From positions 2,520,001 to 2,584,000 of the forward strand of contig NC_089853.1 in assembly GCF_036373705.1 (NCBI RefSeq): DNA of 64,000 bases, in the 5' to 3' direction. Under the pieces are notes generated by a model. That model did not search any database. It saw only the letters and a program-made list of their open reading frames with translations, and was not told the DNA's origin. Position 1 is the first letter of the stretch. Every line of letters starts with the position of its first letter. Both the position numbers and the translations under genes were made by a program. The stretch is from Amia ocellicauda (Eukaryota > Chordata > Actinopteri > Amiiformes > Amiidae). Below are positions 38,701 through 49,969 of this stretch, one piece after another.

Positions 38701-41700
38701 GTATTAAAAGAAAATGCAATCTCAAATTCCCTACTGATTTTTTTTCTGAAATGTAATTCAGCAACAAATGTCAGACCCTTTTTACAGAACCCCCAGCAAA
38801 AGCAAAAATTAGAAAGTACTGCATCTGCGATTTCCTTGGTTTATTTATGCTGAAAGTAAATTTCTTACCAATTACCATTACCAGAATCTGCTCGAACAAC
38901 TGTCATGTGGCAAGAGTTTAAACCCTAATGGTGAATAAGAATTTGGATTAAAAAATAAATACAATTTCAAACGTTGAGAAAAACAAGCCACGTCTCATTC
39001 TTGTAAGTTACATTTTGTTCCGTGACCACAGAATAGATTACATTCCTAAGAGATCAATCTATTGTGTTTTTAGCCGTATTTATGTCTAGCAGGGTGATTG
39101 TTCCTTGCCCAATCTTAATATTGATTGAACATATTCAGTTGAGTGCACAGGCCAAATTGAAGAACTTTATTCACCAAATGTATGTGAATAATTGGGTGTG
39201 GATCTCTCGTGCATTGACAAAGCTCAAATCCCCCCCCTTCCCCAACACACACTTTTATACATGCAGCTGATACAGTATATAATACAGGTTTCAGGTTTTA
39301 TACTATTGCCATCAGTCATTACACCTCTACCATGAATGAGACATCATATTCAAGGTGTGAGGTTTTTTATTTTTCTGTACAAAATTGAGCCAAAGATTTG
39401 TCACTGTATGCAATAACTACATGACTGTAAATTCCAGATCAAATCTGTATCAACAATACATTGAGGTATTTATTTACTTCCCTTTGACTTTACGATTTTG
39501 TTAAATCGTGTGTAGGAATAGAGATCTGGAATGGATTTGTACTGAAATAAACATTAGTTTTTACCTTGAAAATAAAAAAAAAAACTATTAACTGTCTTTG
39601 TGTGAACTTCACTTTGTTGATCTTGTTGATTGCGTGAGTGTGTGTGTGCGTGTGTGTTTTTCATTCATTTTAAAATTATTCTTGCTGAATTAACAATACA
39701 TTATCTGTTTACAGATCAAGGCTAAAAACTATGACAAAGTTGAAAAGGTGAGTCACCAACCTAGGTAAAGGGTTAACAACACGACACAGGTTTAATCAAA
39801 AGTGTGTTTTGAAAAAGGAGGCTCAAACTTTCACCTGAGGTTCTGCTAATGAAAGCTTGATGACATTTGAATAAATTAACTGATTCATACACCACCTGAA
39901 TTCACAAACCAAGTTGCCAGTGCTTTATAGCCCAGCTGCTCCCACACTGGTAGTTGAACAACGAGATGAACCAGCCAGACAGATAATGTAGCTATTCATG
40001 TGTTCTGTGGGAAATGGTTGTAATGCTAACATCTATTGCATGTTTAGTTTATATGTACAGAACATGCCCAGTCCAGGACTAGATAGATGGTCCTTTTACC
40101 TGGGAGGTGCATAGCAGCAAACTATAGGAAAGACCGCTGCAAAAGCATTCTAAGTTCAGTTGGGCAATATTTCAAGTATTTTCATAACCTTCACTAGAAG
40201 ATGGTATTCTGCGAGTGCTGTCGTGTGGGACGCTCCTAGTCGAGTGGAAAAAGCTCCGGTGTGTCGACGCTGGCTGAGGTGCCGTCATGGCTGGCTTCCA
40301 GATCGCTGATGCTCATCTCTGCTCAATCGGCACCTGACATACGGCCGAATCAGCTCTTATTTATTGCCATGCCTGTGAGCACTCTCCCCGTCATTCCCGC
40401 TTTGAATGCATCAAGCCCCCAAGGATTTACATCTGGCAATTAGGTTGCTATTCTGTGTCACTCGGTATGGTTCACACGCTACCCACCACAGGAATATCAA
40501 CTGAGAGAGTTGGTCTTCAGTGTTGTACTACACCAGTCATTCAGCTATTTTCTGTGGCCGTTTGTGTACTTGCCACATTATGGCTGGCATTAAGTAAATC
40601 TAAATAGGATGAAGACTAGTATAAATACACTGGTAGTGTTTGAGATTGGCCCATGTGTATTACTTTGAGACCACCTAAGAAATTAGTTCTGAAGCAAGGT
40701 GTCGGTTATTATTATTATTATATTGTTATGTGTCAGTATGACGTTTCAAAGATTTTCCCAAGAGTGTATTCACAACTTTTTTCTTTTTATTTTATATAAA
40801 GCTTTTTCAAAGATGTCTTATGAAAGTGTTACACATCGATCTCTGGAAATGCTACCTTTCATATGTTCGAGAAACTAAAGGAAAGCTGCCAAGTTACAAG
40901 TAAGAGCAGTTCCTTCCTATTCCAGTTATAACATTGTGTATGTTTTTGTTTTATAGGCAAGATGGTCAGCTTTTAAATTATCCAAATTTAAAATATGTAT
41001 TCCCTTTATTATGTATTCACTTTCTCCAAAAATGAGTAGCTTTGTTGTGTGGCTTGATTAGCCCAAACCTCATAATGTAATGTATGTCAGGAAAACCGAA
41101 AAGTAGTTATTTGCAGCCAAGTTAAAACACTTAAAATTTATTAAATGTTTGTTTTAATAAACCACAGGAAGAAATTCTTCAAAAGTATGTTGTCTGTCAG
41201 ATTACAAAGAACACTGTATTTCTTCTTCAAATCAATGTCTATTTGTGTGTTTTAGGGAGAAAATGGCACAAGCTTATGACTTTGCCTTGGATAAAATTGG
41301 AATGGAGATCATGTCATATCAGGTAATGGACAGAACATCTTGCAGACTGGTTTGGTTAACGTGTACACTGAATCTCATGAGTGAAATGTCTCCTTGGCTT
41401 TCAGATATGGGTGGATTATATCAACTTCTTAAAAGGAGTGTAAGTATACCTGAGCTATCTATAAAATTGTATTTCTAATCTCGGTTAAAGATAAACTTGA
41501 GTTTGACACGCTTCCTTACCCTGTGTCTAGTGAAGCTGTGGGGTCTTACGCAGAGAACCAGAGAATCACAGCCGTGCGCCGTGTCTACCAGCGAGGCTGC
41601 GTCAATCCCATGATCAACATTGAGCAGCTCTGGAGAGACTACAACAAATACGAAGAGGCAAGTCGATGTGTAACACAGCTAACAACAGAGTTTAAATAAC

Positions 41701-44700
41701 AATAAAAGCTTTTTCTGCACACAGGCCCTTGACCGTTCTATTGTATTTCATGTACAAAATCTTCTGAATGAAAGGATAATTTACATGTGCCTTTTCAAGT
41801 TCAGTGTTTCTAGGATAGAATTGATCATGAATAGAACTTGCAGAAATGGTTTTATGAAGCTGTTAGTTTTGTGTTTACAAGATCATGTTGTTAGGTTAAG
41901 CAGCTGTTTAACAAATTGTTTAACAGATTTTTTTTTAATAGGGCATCAATGTACATTTGGCCAAAAAAATGATCGAAGACCGCAGCAGGGATTATATGAA
42001 TGCAAGAAGAGTAGCAAAGGTAAGTCCTCCTGCCACAGGGAAGAGAACTTTGAAAAGGTGGTTGATCTTGCATGTATTACTGAGATTTTTTAATCTGTTA
42101 TTAAAATAATCCCATTGTGATTTATATTTAAAGACAAAGGGTGCCTTTATTATTTATTTTACAACTTGATCTCTATGGGGCAGAAAAATGCCCCTCCAGG
42201 TTTCAATGGAAAACGTTCTGGATGAAGATTGAAATATTCGTGTTTCTGTATTACTACATTGATAAATGCTCCAGAGCTCGAATGTCTGCCGTGACGTTAC
42301 AGTCTGTCCCGGAGCCGCTTCTCAATCGGTCTTGGTCCGTACTAAGTGAGGCCTGTTAACGCGGTTCCTGTTGGGTCTGTAGGAGTACGAGACTGTGATG
42401 AAGGGCCTGGACCGCAATGCCCCCTCGGTACCGCCGCAGAACTCCCCGCAGGAGGCGCAGCAGGTGGAGATGTGGAAGAAGTACATCCAGTGGGAGAAGA
42501 GCAACCCCCTGCGCACCGAAGACCAAACGCTCATCACCAAGAGAGGTGGGAGCCCCGGCATGACGGCGCATTCGAGCACCGAGGGACCGGCTGCGCTAGG
42601 CCCGCTCTGTCACGGCCGTTTCTTGGAGCAGAGAAACCCGTGACATGTGGTTTCAAACTAATTCTTTAAATCAGGTGTCAGTTAAATCAGGGCTTTGAAT
42701 CAAACTCAGTTCCTGGAGGGCCATGTGTATGCTGGTTTTCGTTCCAACCGAGTCCTCAATTACTTAATTTGTCCAATTAAGTAATTGAGGACTCTGTTGT
42801 GGGCCAGCATCATACACATGGCCCTCCAGGGATTGAGTTTGAGACCACTGCTTTAAATCATACTTTTTTTTTGCCTATCAGATTTAATTCTAACCTGATG
42901 TACATGTCAACACTGTGATGTGGTGTGAATGATGATCATAAAAATTGTAGTCCAGTGGATGATTTTGTAAGCAGACACAGGCCTGGCAGCGCACTGTGGC
43001 GTGGGGGCGGTGTGTGAGTGAGCGTGCCGTTCTCTCTGTCTCTCGCAGTGATGTTCGCCTATGAGCAGTGTCTGCTGGTCCTGGGACACCACCCCGACAT
43101 TTGGTATGAAGCGGCTCAGTACCTGGAGCAGTCCAGCAAGCTGCTGGCGGAGAAGGGGGTAAGAGCTGGCGTTTCTGTCCCGCCGTGTTTAGGGTTGTGA
43201 TGCCAGTGACACTTGTTGTTTTAAAAAATATTTCTCTACTGACATCTGTATTACTTGCTATAGCCAAGTATGACTTGAAACAAATATTTTACAAATGTGT
43301 ATGATCATTAAAATGGTGTTAATGGTGCCATTTTGATAATGTACTTAACTATAATTTGTCAAGACAATAATAATGGTCTTTATCGTTGGCTGTGCAGGTC
43401 TGTCACATTGTGTGATGTGCGATAGGCAGGGCTCTTATTTACTGGCAGCACTACACAGCATCCCATTGTAGCCGCTTGCAGATAAATCCCAATGCTGTAT
43501 GTTGGCTGGAAATAATCCTTGGACTGCCATTCTGTATAAATAATAGTTTTTAAGTTCCTGTTTTCTAACTCTACATAATGCCAGTTGATTTATAACTATT
43601 GTTGAGTTGTTGTTTGGCTTCAGTTTTATTAGTGTGTTAAATCAAGACCATTTCCCTGCCCGAACTCTCCTACAGGACATGAACAATGCAAAGCTCTTCA
43701 GTGACGAGGCTGCTAATATTTATGAGAGGGCAATTGGTTCTTTGTTGAAGAAGAACATGCTGCTCTACTTCTCGTTTGCAGATTACGAGGAGGTGAGAGG
43801 TTTATATAATTTCACTTCAAAAAGAAACACATTTCTTTCTTTACCTCTCTTAGTGGTTTGCATTGCTATAATGAATATCCTCTGTGGATGCCTTTTCTCT
43901 CTTTCCAGAGTCGAATGAAGTATGAAAAGGTGCACAGCATATACAACCGCCTACTGGCAATAGAGGATATTGATCCAACGCTGGTAAGAGGTTTATTTCT
44001 CATACAACAGAGCTCTTAATCAATGTGTTCTGGTTGCTTTAAAAAAAAGTTTTAATCAGTATTATAATTTATCCTTGGAAATATGTGATACACTCCCCTG
44101 TAGTGAGAGCCCTGTGCTTTAGGTTTTTTTTTTTTTTTTTTTTTTTTTAACAGATCAGAATACATTTTGATAAATGAAGTTATGCAAAGCACAGGGCTTG
44201 ACTTTAAATATATTTTGCATCCTTTGTGCTTTAAAGAATAGTCCTGGATAATCAAGATATTTTTAATGCAGTAAATCTTGGTAGGTAAGAGCTGTCAGCT
44301 ATGCTTTTGAATCCTGCAGTCTTTGCTCCCTGTACCACTCTGAACGTCTTCTCTGATACGAGTGTTTTCGGGGTTTTTTCGCTGTAGGTTTACATTCAGT
44401 ATATGAAGTTTGCAAGGAGGGCAGAAGGTATAAAATCGGGCAGAATGATCTTTAAGAAAGCACGAGAGGACCTCCGGACACGGCACCATGTATACGTGTC
44501 TGCTGCGCTGATGGAGTACTACTGCAGTAAGGTAACTCGCATCCTTCATTGAGACGTTCCTCAGAAAGCCTGTGGCCATTGATAGCTGTGGTCTATTACT
44601 GCGCTGTGCCCACTTTGCTCCCAGTATATTTCTTGGCAAAGGAAAAAAAGACCAGACAAACCTGAACTTTCTCCTCATTTCCTGTTGAACTTTACATACA

Positions 44701-47201
44701 TTTTACAATTTGAAGACAAGTCATTTAATCAGAACTGAGCTGTGCTGCATTAAGTTTTGTTGTTACAGTAGCAAATATACCATCTTTACAGTAACTTTGT
44801 ATTTCTGTCTGTGTATCCTTTTGTTCAAGCTCTTCTGTTTATATTGATTTTTTTTTTCCGCACAGGACAAATCCGTGGCCTTTAAAATATTTGAACTAGG
44901 TTTAAAAAAATATGGAGACATACCAGAGTACATCTTGGCCTATATTGATTATCTCTCTCACCTCAATGGTAAGTGCAGAATGATAAAAGAGTTTGTCTAC
45001 TTTGTTTATCTCTGAAGCAACACTAAAGACTCCTAATCAGACAGCAAACATATTTCTGTGTGAAAGATATTTTTCACATAGTGCTGTTATTATTCCAGTG
45101 TGTTAGTTCTGCAGAGTAAAGACCATTAATATGGAGCCCACAGCACACTTCTTAACTTGTGCATGGAGAGATCAGATTTAATTTAGTACTCTTGGCCCAA
45201 GGAATGTTATAGTGGAGTTGCCAAACAAAGAGATCTGTCTTTGGGCTCAAACTTATTTTATCTGCTCATGACAGCCGTAAAAATTAAAAACCAAACGTTG
45301 CATTTCTTTTCCATTTTGCAGAGGATAACAACACCCGAGTTTTGTTTGAGCGCGTTTTAACGTCGGGAAGCTTGTCACCCGAGAAGTCTGGGTAAGGTGG
45401 TGTGTTTTCTCCTTGTGGAATATGTGCATCATGCCTGCATTGTCAGGCAGCTTTCCATAACGCCTCCCTTCATCTGTTACGTGTGTGTGTTGCAGAGAGA
45501 TCTGGGCTCGGTTTTTGGCTTTCGAGAGCAACATTGGGGATTTAGCCAGTATCCTGAAGGTGGAGAGGAGGAGGTTTACCGCCTTCAAGGAGGAATACGA
45601 AGGAAAAGAGACCGCCCTGCTGGTGGACAGATACAAGTTCATGGATCTGTATCCCTGCTCCTCCAGTGAACTGAAAGCTCTGGGTTACAAGGTGTGGATT
45701 CAGGTTTATGTGTTTATTTATCACCCAGGCAGGTTATGTTTCTCACTTGTATATATTTGGATTTCATATAAGCATGCATTTTCAACTGTACTGTTACAGT
45801 CTTGTGTCTTCAGGAAAGACTCCTTCATTTGAAAGAGAAAAAACAAGAAGAAAGCGCTTCATCGAATACCTTCTGAGAGAACAACCATAAGAAACGTTTG
45901 CCTTCTGTTGCAGGATGTATCCCGTGCCAAATTGTCCCTGATTCCCGAAACCGTCGTGGCTCCCTCCATTGTGCCCGTTCTGAAGGATGAAGCCGACCGC
46001 AAACCCGAGTATCCTAAACCAGACACGAACCAGATGATCCCGTTTCAGCCCAGACATCTGGCCCGTGAGTGCGAATTCACTCCAGTAACGCGACTGAAAA
46101 CACACTCGTATAATGCACCCTCTCGGCAGCCCAGAAGCTTGACTAGTCCGATTATGCATAGGAACGGGTATTTCTTCTACTTAGAATACACTTTTAAATA
46201 AACAGAAATAACCCAGCTGCCAGGTTCTGCACATATTGTCATCACTGCTGTCCTGTGAGGTGTGCTGTTCCGGCAATCTGTTCGAGTCACGCTCACCTCT
46301 GAATGCGTGTCACCCCCGCAGCTCCAGGACTTCACCCCGTGCCCGGAGGCGTGTTCCCGGTGCCCCCCGCCGCTGTGATTCTCATGAAGCTGCTGCCCCC
46401 CCCGACCTGCTTCACGGTCAGTGGCATTTCTACCCTGAATGGCAAATGTGTGAACTCCATCCCTGGTTACTCTTTTTTGACAGCAGAGCCAAATGTGAAG
46501 GGATCCATCTTGATACAAAGGAATTGCACCCCCGTGCTTGAGAACTGTATCCTAAAGTTGAAGTTTGATTGTCTATAGATGCAGTATGAGCCCATCAGCA
46601 CCCTGCTGTCACTGGTGTTGACCTGTCTTCTGTTTCACAGGGTCCATTTGTGCAAGTAGATGAACTGATGGAGACGTTCCGAAGATGCAAGCTTCCAGAA
46701 AGTAAGTTTCACCCTGTTGCGCTGCGTTCACTGTCAGCCCAGTTAATGTGTGTGGCGGATAACATGCAGTCATTTCATGGCTATTTATTTCAGCTCGACA
46801 ATGTGTTACTAGGTCTTGTCAAGCTCGGGTGGTTTACTTGAGTTTTTGTTTAAGGAAGCCTTAAAAACCGCTCGCTTTCTTACTGCTGTCACTCGGAACC
46901 ACGCGAGTCCTGTACGAGGACGACTCCCACACGCGTGGGCCGGGCAGTAATGTAGCACATGTAAACTGTGTTTTTGTGCCCCCCCCCCACTCCCTTAGCG
47001 GTTGATGCTGCAGTGGAGATCATCACGGGCCGGCAGCCTGAGTTAGTGTCCGAGGGGAACGGGCCGGTGGAGAACAACGCAGTGGTCAACAAAGCGCTGA
47101 AGAGGCCGAACGCCGACTCTGACGAGGAGGAGGAGAAAGGGGCCATCGCCCCTCCCCTACACGACATCTACAGGGCACGGCAGCAGAAGAGGATCCGATG
47201 A
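29702..47201 (+). CDS. CSTF3: CSTF3, cleavage stimulation factor subunit 3 (CstF-77), 21 coding exons, complete
   Basis: CstF-77 is the scaffold of the CstF complex; it dimerises through HAT repeats, bridges CstF-64 and CstF-50, and is needed for 3'-end cleavage of pre-mRNA. Coding exons: 29702-29728, 30683-30784, 30979-31074, 39715-39747, 40802-40899, 41256-41322, 41405-41439, 41531-41657, 41942-42019, 42383-42545, 43049-43158, 43676-43792, 43909-43983, 44388-44531, 44866-44968, 45322-45391, 45496-45691, 45914-46064, 46322-46416, 46641-46701, 46999-47201. Joined, they give 716 residues with no break (human: 717). HAT repeats fill about 20-550 (e.g. [32 protein letters not shown]). A Pro-rich segment at about 600-630 ([16 protein letters not shown]) is followed by the CstF-64/CstF-50-binding tail and end RARQQKRIR. 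All introns are GT-AG except intron 8, which has a GC donor (GAG/GCAAGT at 41658). The N-terminus MSVEGISDQ differs from mammals; the rest is nearly identical. The ATG at 29702 is chosen because it gives the family's short first coding exon. Confidence 0.98.
35271..35809. mobile_element. Fold-back element with about 240-bp arms, TTA target duplication
   Basis: The left arm (about 35271-35522) and the right arm (about 35578-35809) are reverse complements with small changes. For example TAGTAAGTGTTATTTCCTAA (35307 onward) pairs with the stretch ending near 35782, and CATATGAATCCAAATTAA (from 35476) pairs with 35598-35614. The loop is about 55 bp. Ends read CACGGTGTAAC and its partner GTTACATAGTG; TTA flanks both sides (35268-35270, 35810-35812), as in PIF/Harbinger-type insertions. 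No transposase is encoded. It sits in CSTF3 intron 3, so the RNA could form a very long hairpin. Confidence 0.75.
39546..39660 (+). promoter_or_regulatory. Candidate intronic poly(A) site in CSTF3 intron 3
   Basis: Two AATAAA hexamers 25 bases apart (39546-39551, 39571-39576) are followed by T/GT-rich DNA (TGTCTTTGTGTG near 39592; a TG run at 39632-39660). This is the arrangement of a working cleavage site, and it lies only 140 bp before exon 4. The known vertebrate intron 3 site may equally be one of the other hexamers (34270, 36012). The choice rests on motifs only. Confidence 0.3.
40200..40470. other. Unassigned higher-GC patch in CSTF3 intron 4
   Basis: A stretch of about 270 bp with several CpGs (GTCGTGTGGGACGCTCCTAG, GTCGACGCTGGCTGAGG, ACGGCCGAATCAGC) in an AT-rich intron. 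It might be an old SINE or a conserved non-coding element. I do not recognise it. Confidence 0.3.
41658..41663 (+). other. Non-canonical GC splice donor of CSTF3 intron 8
   Basis: Exon 8 ends GAAGAG and the intron starts GCAAGT. No GT donor fits the frame, because exon 9 must join as GGCATCAAT (GIN). The remaining donor bases match U1 perfectly, as is usual for GC-AG introns. Confidence 0.85.
42688..42850. mobile_element. hAT-type MITE in CSTF3 intron 10
   Basis: A 163-bp element with near-complete inverted symmetry: CAGGGCTTTGAATCAAACTC at the left and the reverse complement of CAGTGGTCTCAAACTCAATC at the right. The two halves share CCTGGAGGGCCATGTGTATG and a GTCCTCAATTACTTAA palindrome centre. 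CAGxG ends and 8-bp flanks AGTTAAAT/CTTTAAAT (6 of 8 identical) point to a hAT-mobilised MITE. This GGAGGGCCATGTGTATG motif is common in fish repeats. Confidence 0.7.
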
Positions 47202-47697
47202 GCAGCCCAGCCAGGGATCTGGAGCGAGAGACTCTTGTGCACTGAAGGATACGTCATTCTCTCGTGTAATGTGCTAAAAGGACCTTCCTTCGACCCCCCC
47301 ACCACCCCCGGAGGACTGTAGGGAGACAAGGCTGTGCCTCTTCCAAAAGCACAGTTCAGCGCAGACGCGCACGAGGGATACCTTGTGCTGAGAGTGTCAC
47401 TGTACAACCGCCCCTCTGAGCGCGTTCCTCGGGGTCTGGAGGCGCTGACGAGAACACGGATTAAGCTTCATTCTGTCTGCTGTTTGACGCATCTCGAGTC
47501 TTGTGTTTTGTTATGTTTTTTTTTTTTTTTTTGAACAGTTTTATTTTAAAAACTGGGTGGCTTATACTGTATAAAGTTTTTAATTACCAACCTTAATTTG
47601 ACACAACGTTCTGAGTTTGCCATGACTAGTTGCAATATTTATGGCAAAGTTGAGTAATTCTGTTTTGTAGTCAAAAGAAGCAAAGCAATTTCCTTCA

Positions 47698-47703
47698 AAT
47701 AAA
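47698..47703 (+). terminator. CSTF3: CSTF3 polyadenylation signal
   Basis: AATAAA lies 497 bp after the CSTF3 stop, followed by TGGTTGGAAC and TTTATTTGTGTAAAG, a suitable GU/U-rich downstream element. It predicts a 3' UTR of about 0.5 kb ending near 47720. Confidence 0.75.
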
Positions 47704-47729
47704 AAAGAAAAATCAAGCTCTGGTTGGAA

Positions 47730-48640
47730 CTATTTTATTTGTGTAAAGCTGCTGATTTGAACGAAGCCACATGGTTATTACATAAGCAAAACAGCATATC
47801 TGTTCCCAGTAAATGATAACTATCAAATTGCAAACTTCACCTACATTGTAGGAGAACACACTCTCACTCTAAAATAAAATAAATGGGCCAAAATCTTGAA
47901 TGTACCTAAAATGGCACACATCACTTTTCTGTTCTAAAAATAAAACAGATTTCTACTCCTTAAGTGACACTATTTAATTAAAAAAAAAAAAAAAAAATGT
48001 ACCAATGTACACAAAATAATGTATTTAAAAAAAACAATTTTTAAATCAAACATTCAGTTCATGTAATAAACTGGATACACTCCACAGCCAAATAAAATAA
48101 AATATCTGCATATAGACTATTTTCAAAATATTAACCAGATAAATAAAATGTATTGCCTAAACACTGAATTTAATACATATAAAAAAAAAAAAAAAAACAG
48201 CATTTGGGGGAGTGGCAAATTCAGATCTTAAAATGCACAATAAATAGTTTTCGTAATTAGAATAAACCATGAACATCTAGGTAGGTGTGTATATGGGTGA
48301 CTGCTAGGATGCAGGTTCTGTTTCAATGCAGGCCAGATATGATGCATCAATTACACACTTGCCAAATACTGGTTGCATAACATTTGTTTATACAGTGAAT
48401 ATAAAGGTCTGCCAGGCTTACTGAGCAGACGACTGAATGTGGTTTCCATTCGCGGATTCACTGGAATATCATTTTGCAGAGCAGGAGAAATGCAACGTGC
48501 AGTAAGCAGTGAATACTGTGATCGCTGTAGTTCTCTACATTTTTTTTTAACCATCAGAACACATTTGAACCCCCATTTTGTTTTTAACAAGCTTTTAACA
48601 TTCAGATACTTGGAGGCTTTAGAATATACAGAGTTGACAT
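47730..48640. other. Spacer between CSTF3 and the LINE
   Basis: AT-rich, with poly-A runs at 47980 and 48181. No gene or element recognised. Confidence 0.5.
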
Positions 48641-48666
48641 CGTGGTAGAGCCTGAAATGTTAGAAA
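48640..48666 (+). repeat. Left copy of a 27-bp inverted repeat flanking the LINE
   Basis: TCGTGGTAGAGCCTGAAATG plus TTAGAAA. Its reverse complement recurs at 49942-49968 with one change (26 of 27). The pair brackets the CR1-group LINE on both sides. Confidence 0.85.
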
Positions 48667-49930
48667 TTACTGATCTAATTTGGAGATAGTCAACATGGGT
48701 TTAGACGAGGCAGATCATGTCTTACTGATTTATTGGAATTTGTTGAACATGCAACTGCAGCTGTAGATCATGTGAAACCATATGATATGATATACTTAGA
48801 TTTCCAAAAAGCTTTTGATAAGGTTCCACACCAAAGACTGATCCTCAAATTGGAAGCTGTAGGCATTCAGGGTAATGTAAGTAGATGGATTATGAACTGG
48901 TTGATGTCTAGGAAACAGAGGGTGTTGATTAGAGGAGTCGCTTCTAACTGGAGTGAGGTTGTTAGTGGAGTTCCACAGGGATCAGTACTAGGGCCTGTGC
49001 TTTTTCTAATCTATATTAATGATCTGGACTCTGGGATAGTTAGCAAACTTGTCAAATTTGCAGATGATACTAAAATAGGCGACTCAGCAGATACAATCTT
49101 GGCAGCACAGGCTATTCAAAGGGACTTAGATAATATTCAGTTGTGGGCCGACACCTGGCAGATGAAACTCAATGTGGACAAGTGCAAGGTAATACATGCA
49201 GGTAACAAAAATGTCCACTATAATTACACTATGTGAGGAACAGAACTAGATGAAGTAACGCATGAGAAAGACCTAGGAGTCTATGAGGACTCCTCACTTT
49301 CTCCATCCAAACAATGTGGGGAAGCAATAAAAAAGGCAAACACAATGCTAGGGTATATTGTCAAAAGTGTAGAATTGAGAACAAGGGCAGTGATGTTCAG
49401 ACTGTACAATGCACTAGTTAGAGCTCATCTGGATACTGTGGACAGTTCTGGGCTCCACACTTCAAGAAAGATATCGCTGCTCTAGAGGCAGTTCAGAGGA
49501 GAGCAACCAGACTTATTCCAGGTCTGAAGGGAAAGTCCTACTGAGAGACTGAGGACCTGAACCTTTTCACCCTGGAACAGAGGAGACTACGTGGGGACTT
49601 GATCCAAGTCTTCAAAATCATGAAAGGCATCGACCACATCAAACCAGAGGAGCTTTTCCAGATCAGCAGGGACACACGCACCCGGGGACACAAATGGAAA
49701 TTGGGCTTCAAGGCATTCAAGACAGAAAACAGGAGACACTTCTTCACACAGAGAGGCGTCACAATCTGAACAAACTCCCCAGCGATGTGGCTGAAGAGAC
49801 AATTTGGGAACATTCAAAAACATACTGGATAGGATCCTTGATCACTTAGTTATTAATGGACACCAAACGAGCACGATGGGGCGAATGGCCTCCTCTCGCT
49901 TGGACACGTTCTTATGTACTTATTTTCTAA
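48660..49930 (+). mobile_element. CR1-group LINE, 5'-truncated, with RT and 3' end
   Basis: A non-LTR retrotransposon remnant. The RT domain (about 48690-49235) reads RGRSCLTDLLEFV, MIYLDFQKAFDKVPHQRL, SGVPQGSVLGPVLFLIYIND and FADDTKIGDSADT, so the palm motif FADD is kept. A TGA at 49234-49236 stops the frame; the C-terminal part continues as KDLGVYEDSSLSPSKQ, then further frames (RRLRGDLIQVFKIMKGID near 49590). The 3' end CGAATGGCCTCCTCTCGCTT...TTCTTATGTACTTAT matches the tail at 29130-29200. The 5' half, including the endonuclease, is absent. Confidence 0.85.
48733..49236 (+). pseudogene. Reverse transcriptase domain of the CR1-group LINE
   Basis: 167 residues from a chance internal ATG to an in-frame TGA. 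RT motifs A (YLDFQKAF), B (SGVPQGSVLGP), C (KFADDTKI) and the following thumb (LQLWADTW-like DNIQLWADTWQMKLNVDKCK) are all present and look functional. The N-terminal endonuclease is absent and the C-terminus is cut by the stop, so it is not a working gene. Confidence 0.85.
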
Positions 49931-49941
49931 AGTTTAGATAC

Positions 49942-49968
49942 TTTCTATCATTTCAGGCTCTACCACGA
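49942..49968 (-). repeat. Right copy of the 27-bp inverted repeat
   Basis: Read on the minus strand: TCGTGGTAGAGCCTGAAATG then ATAGAAA. It pairs with 48640-48666. LINE insertion makes direct, not inverted, duplications, so ordinary target-primed insertion does not explain it. Confidence 0.85.
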
Positions 49969-49969
49969 C

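Larger units (their letters stand above)
31075..39714 (+). other. CSTF3: CSTF3 intron 3 (8.6 kb)
   Basis: By far the largest intron of the gene. It is AT-rich, with no coding sequence recognised. Reading on from exon 3 through the donor gives VKKF then a stop at 31087-31089. It holds a TTA-flanked fold-back element (35271-35809), several AATAAA hexamers (34270, 34439, 36012, 39546, 39571), and near its end a TG-rich run (39632-39660). Mammalian CSTF3 is known to use a conserved poly(A) site in intron 3 for feedback control, so this size and content are of interest. Confidence 0.7.
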
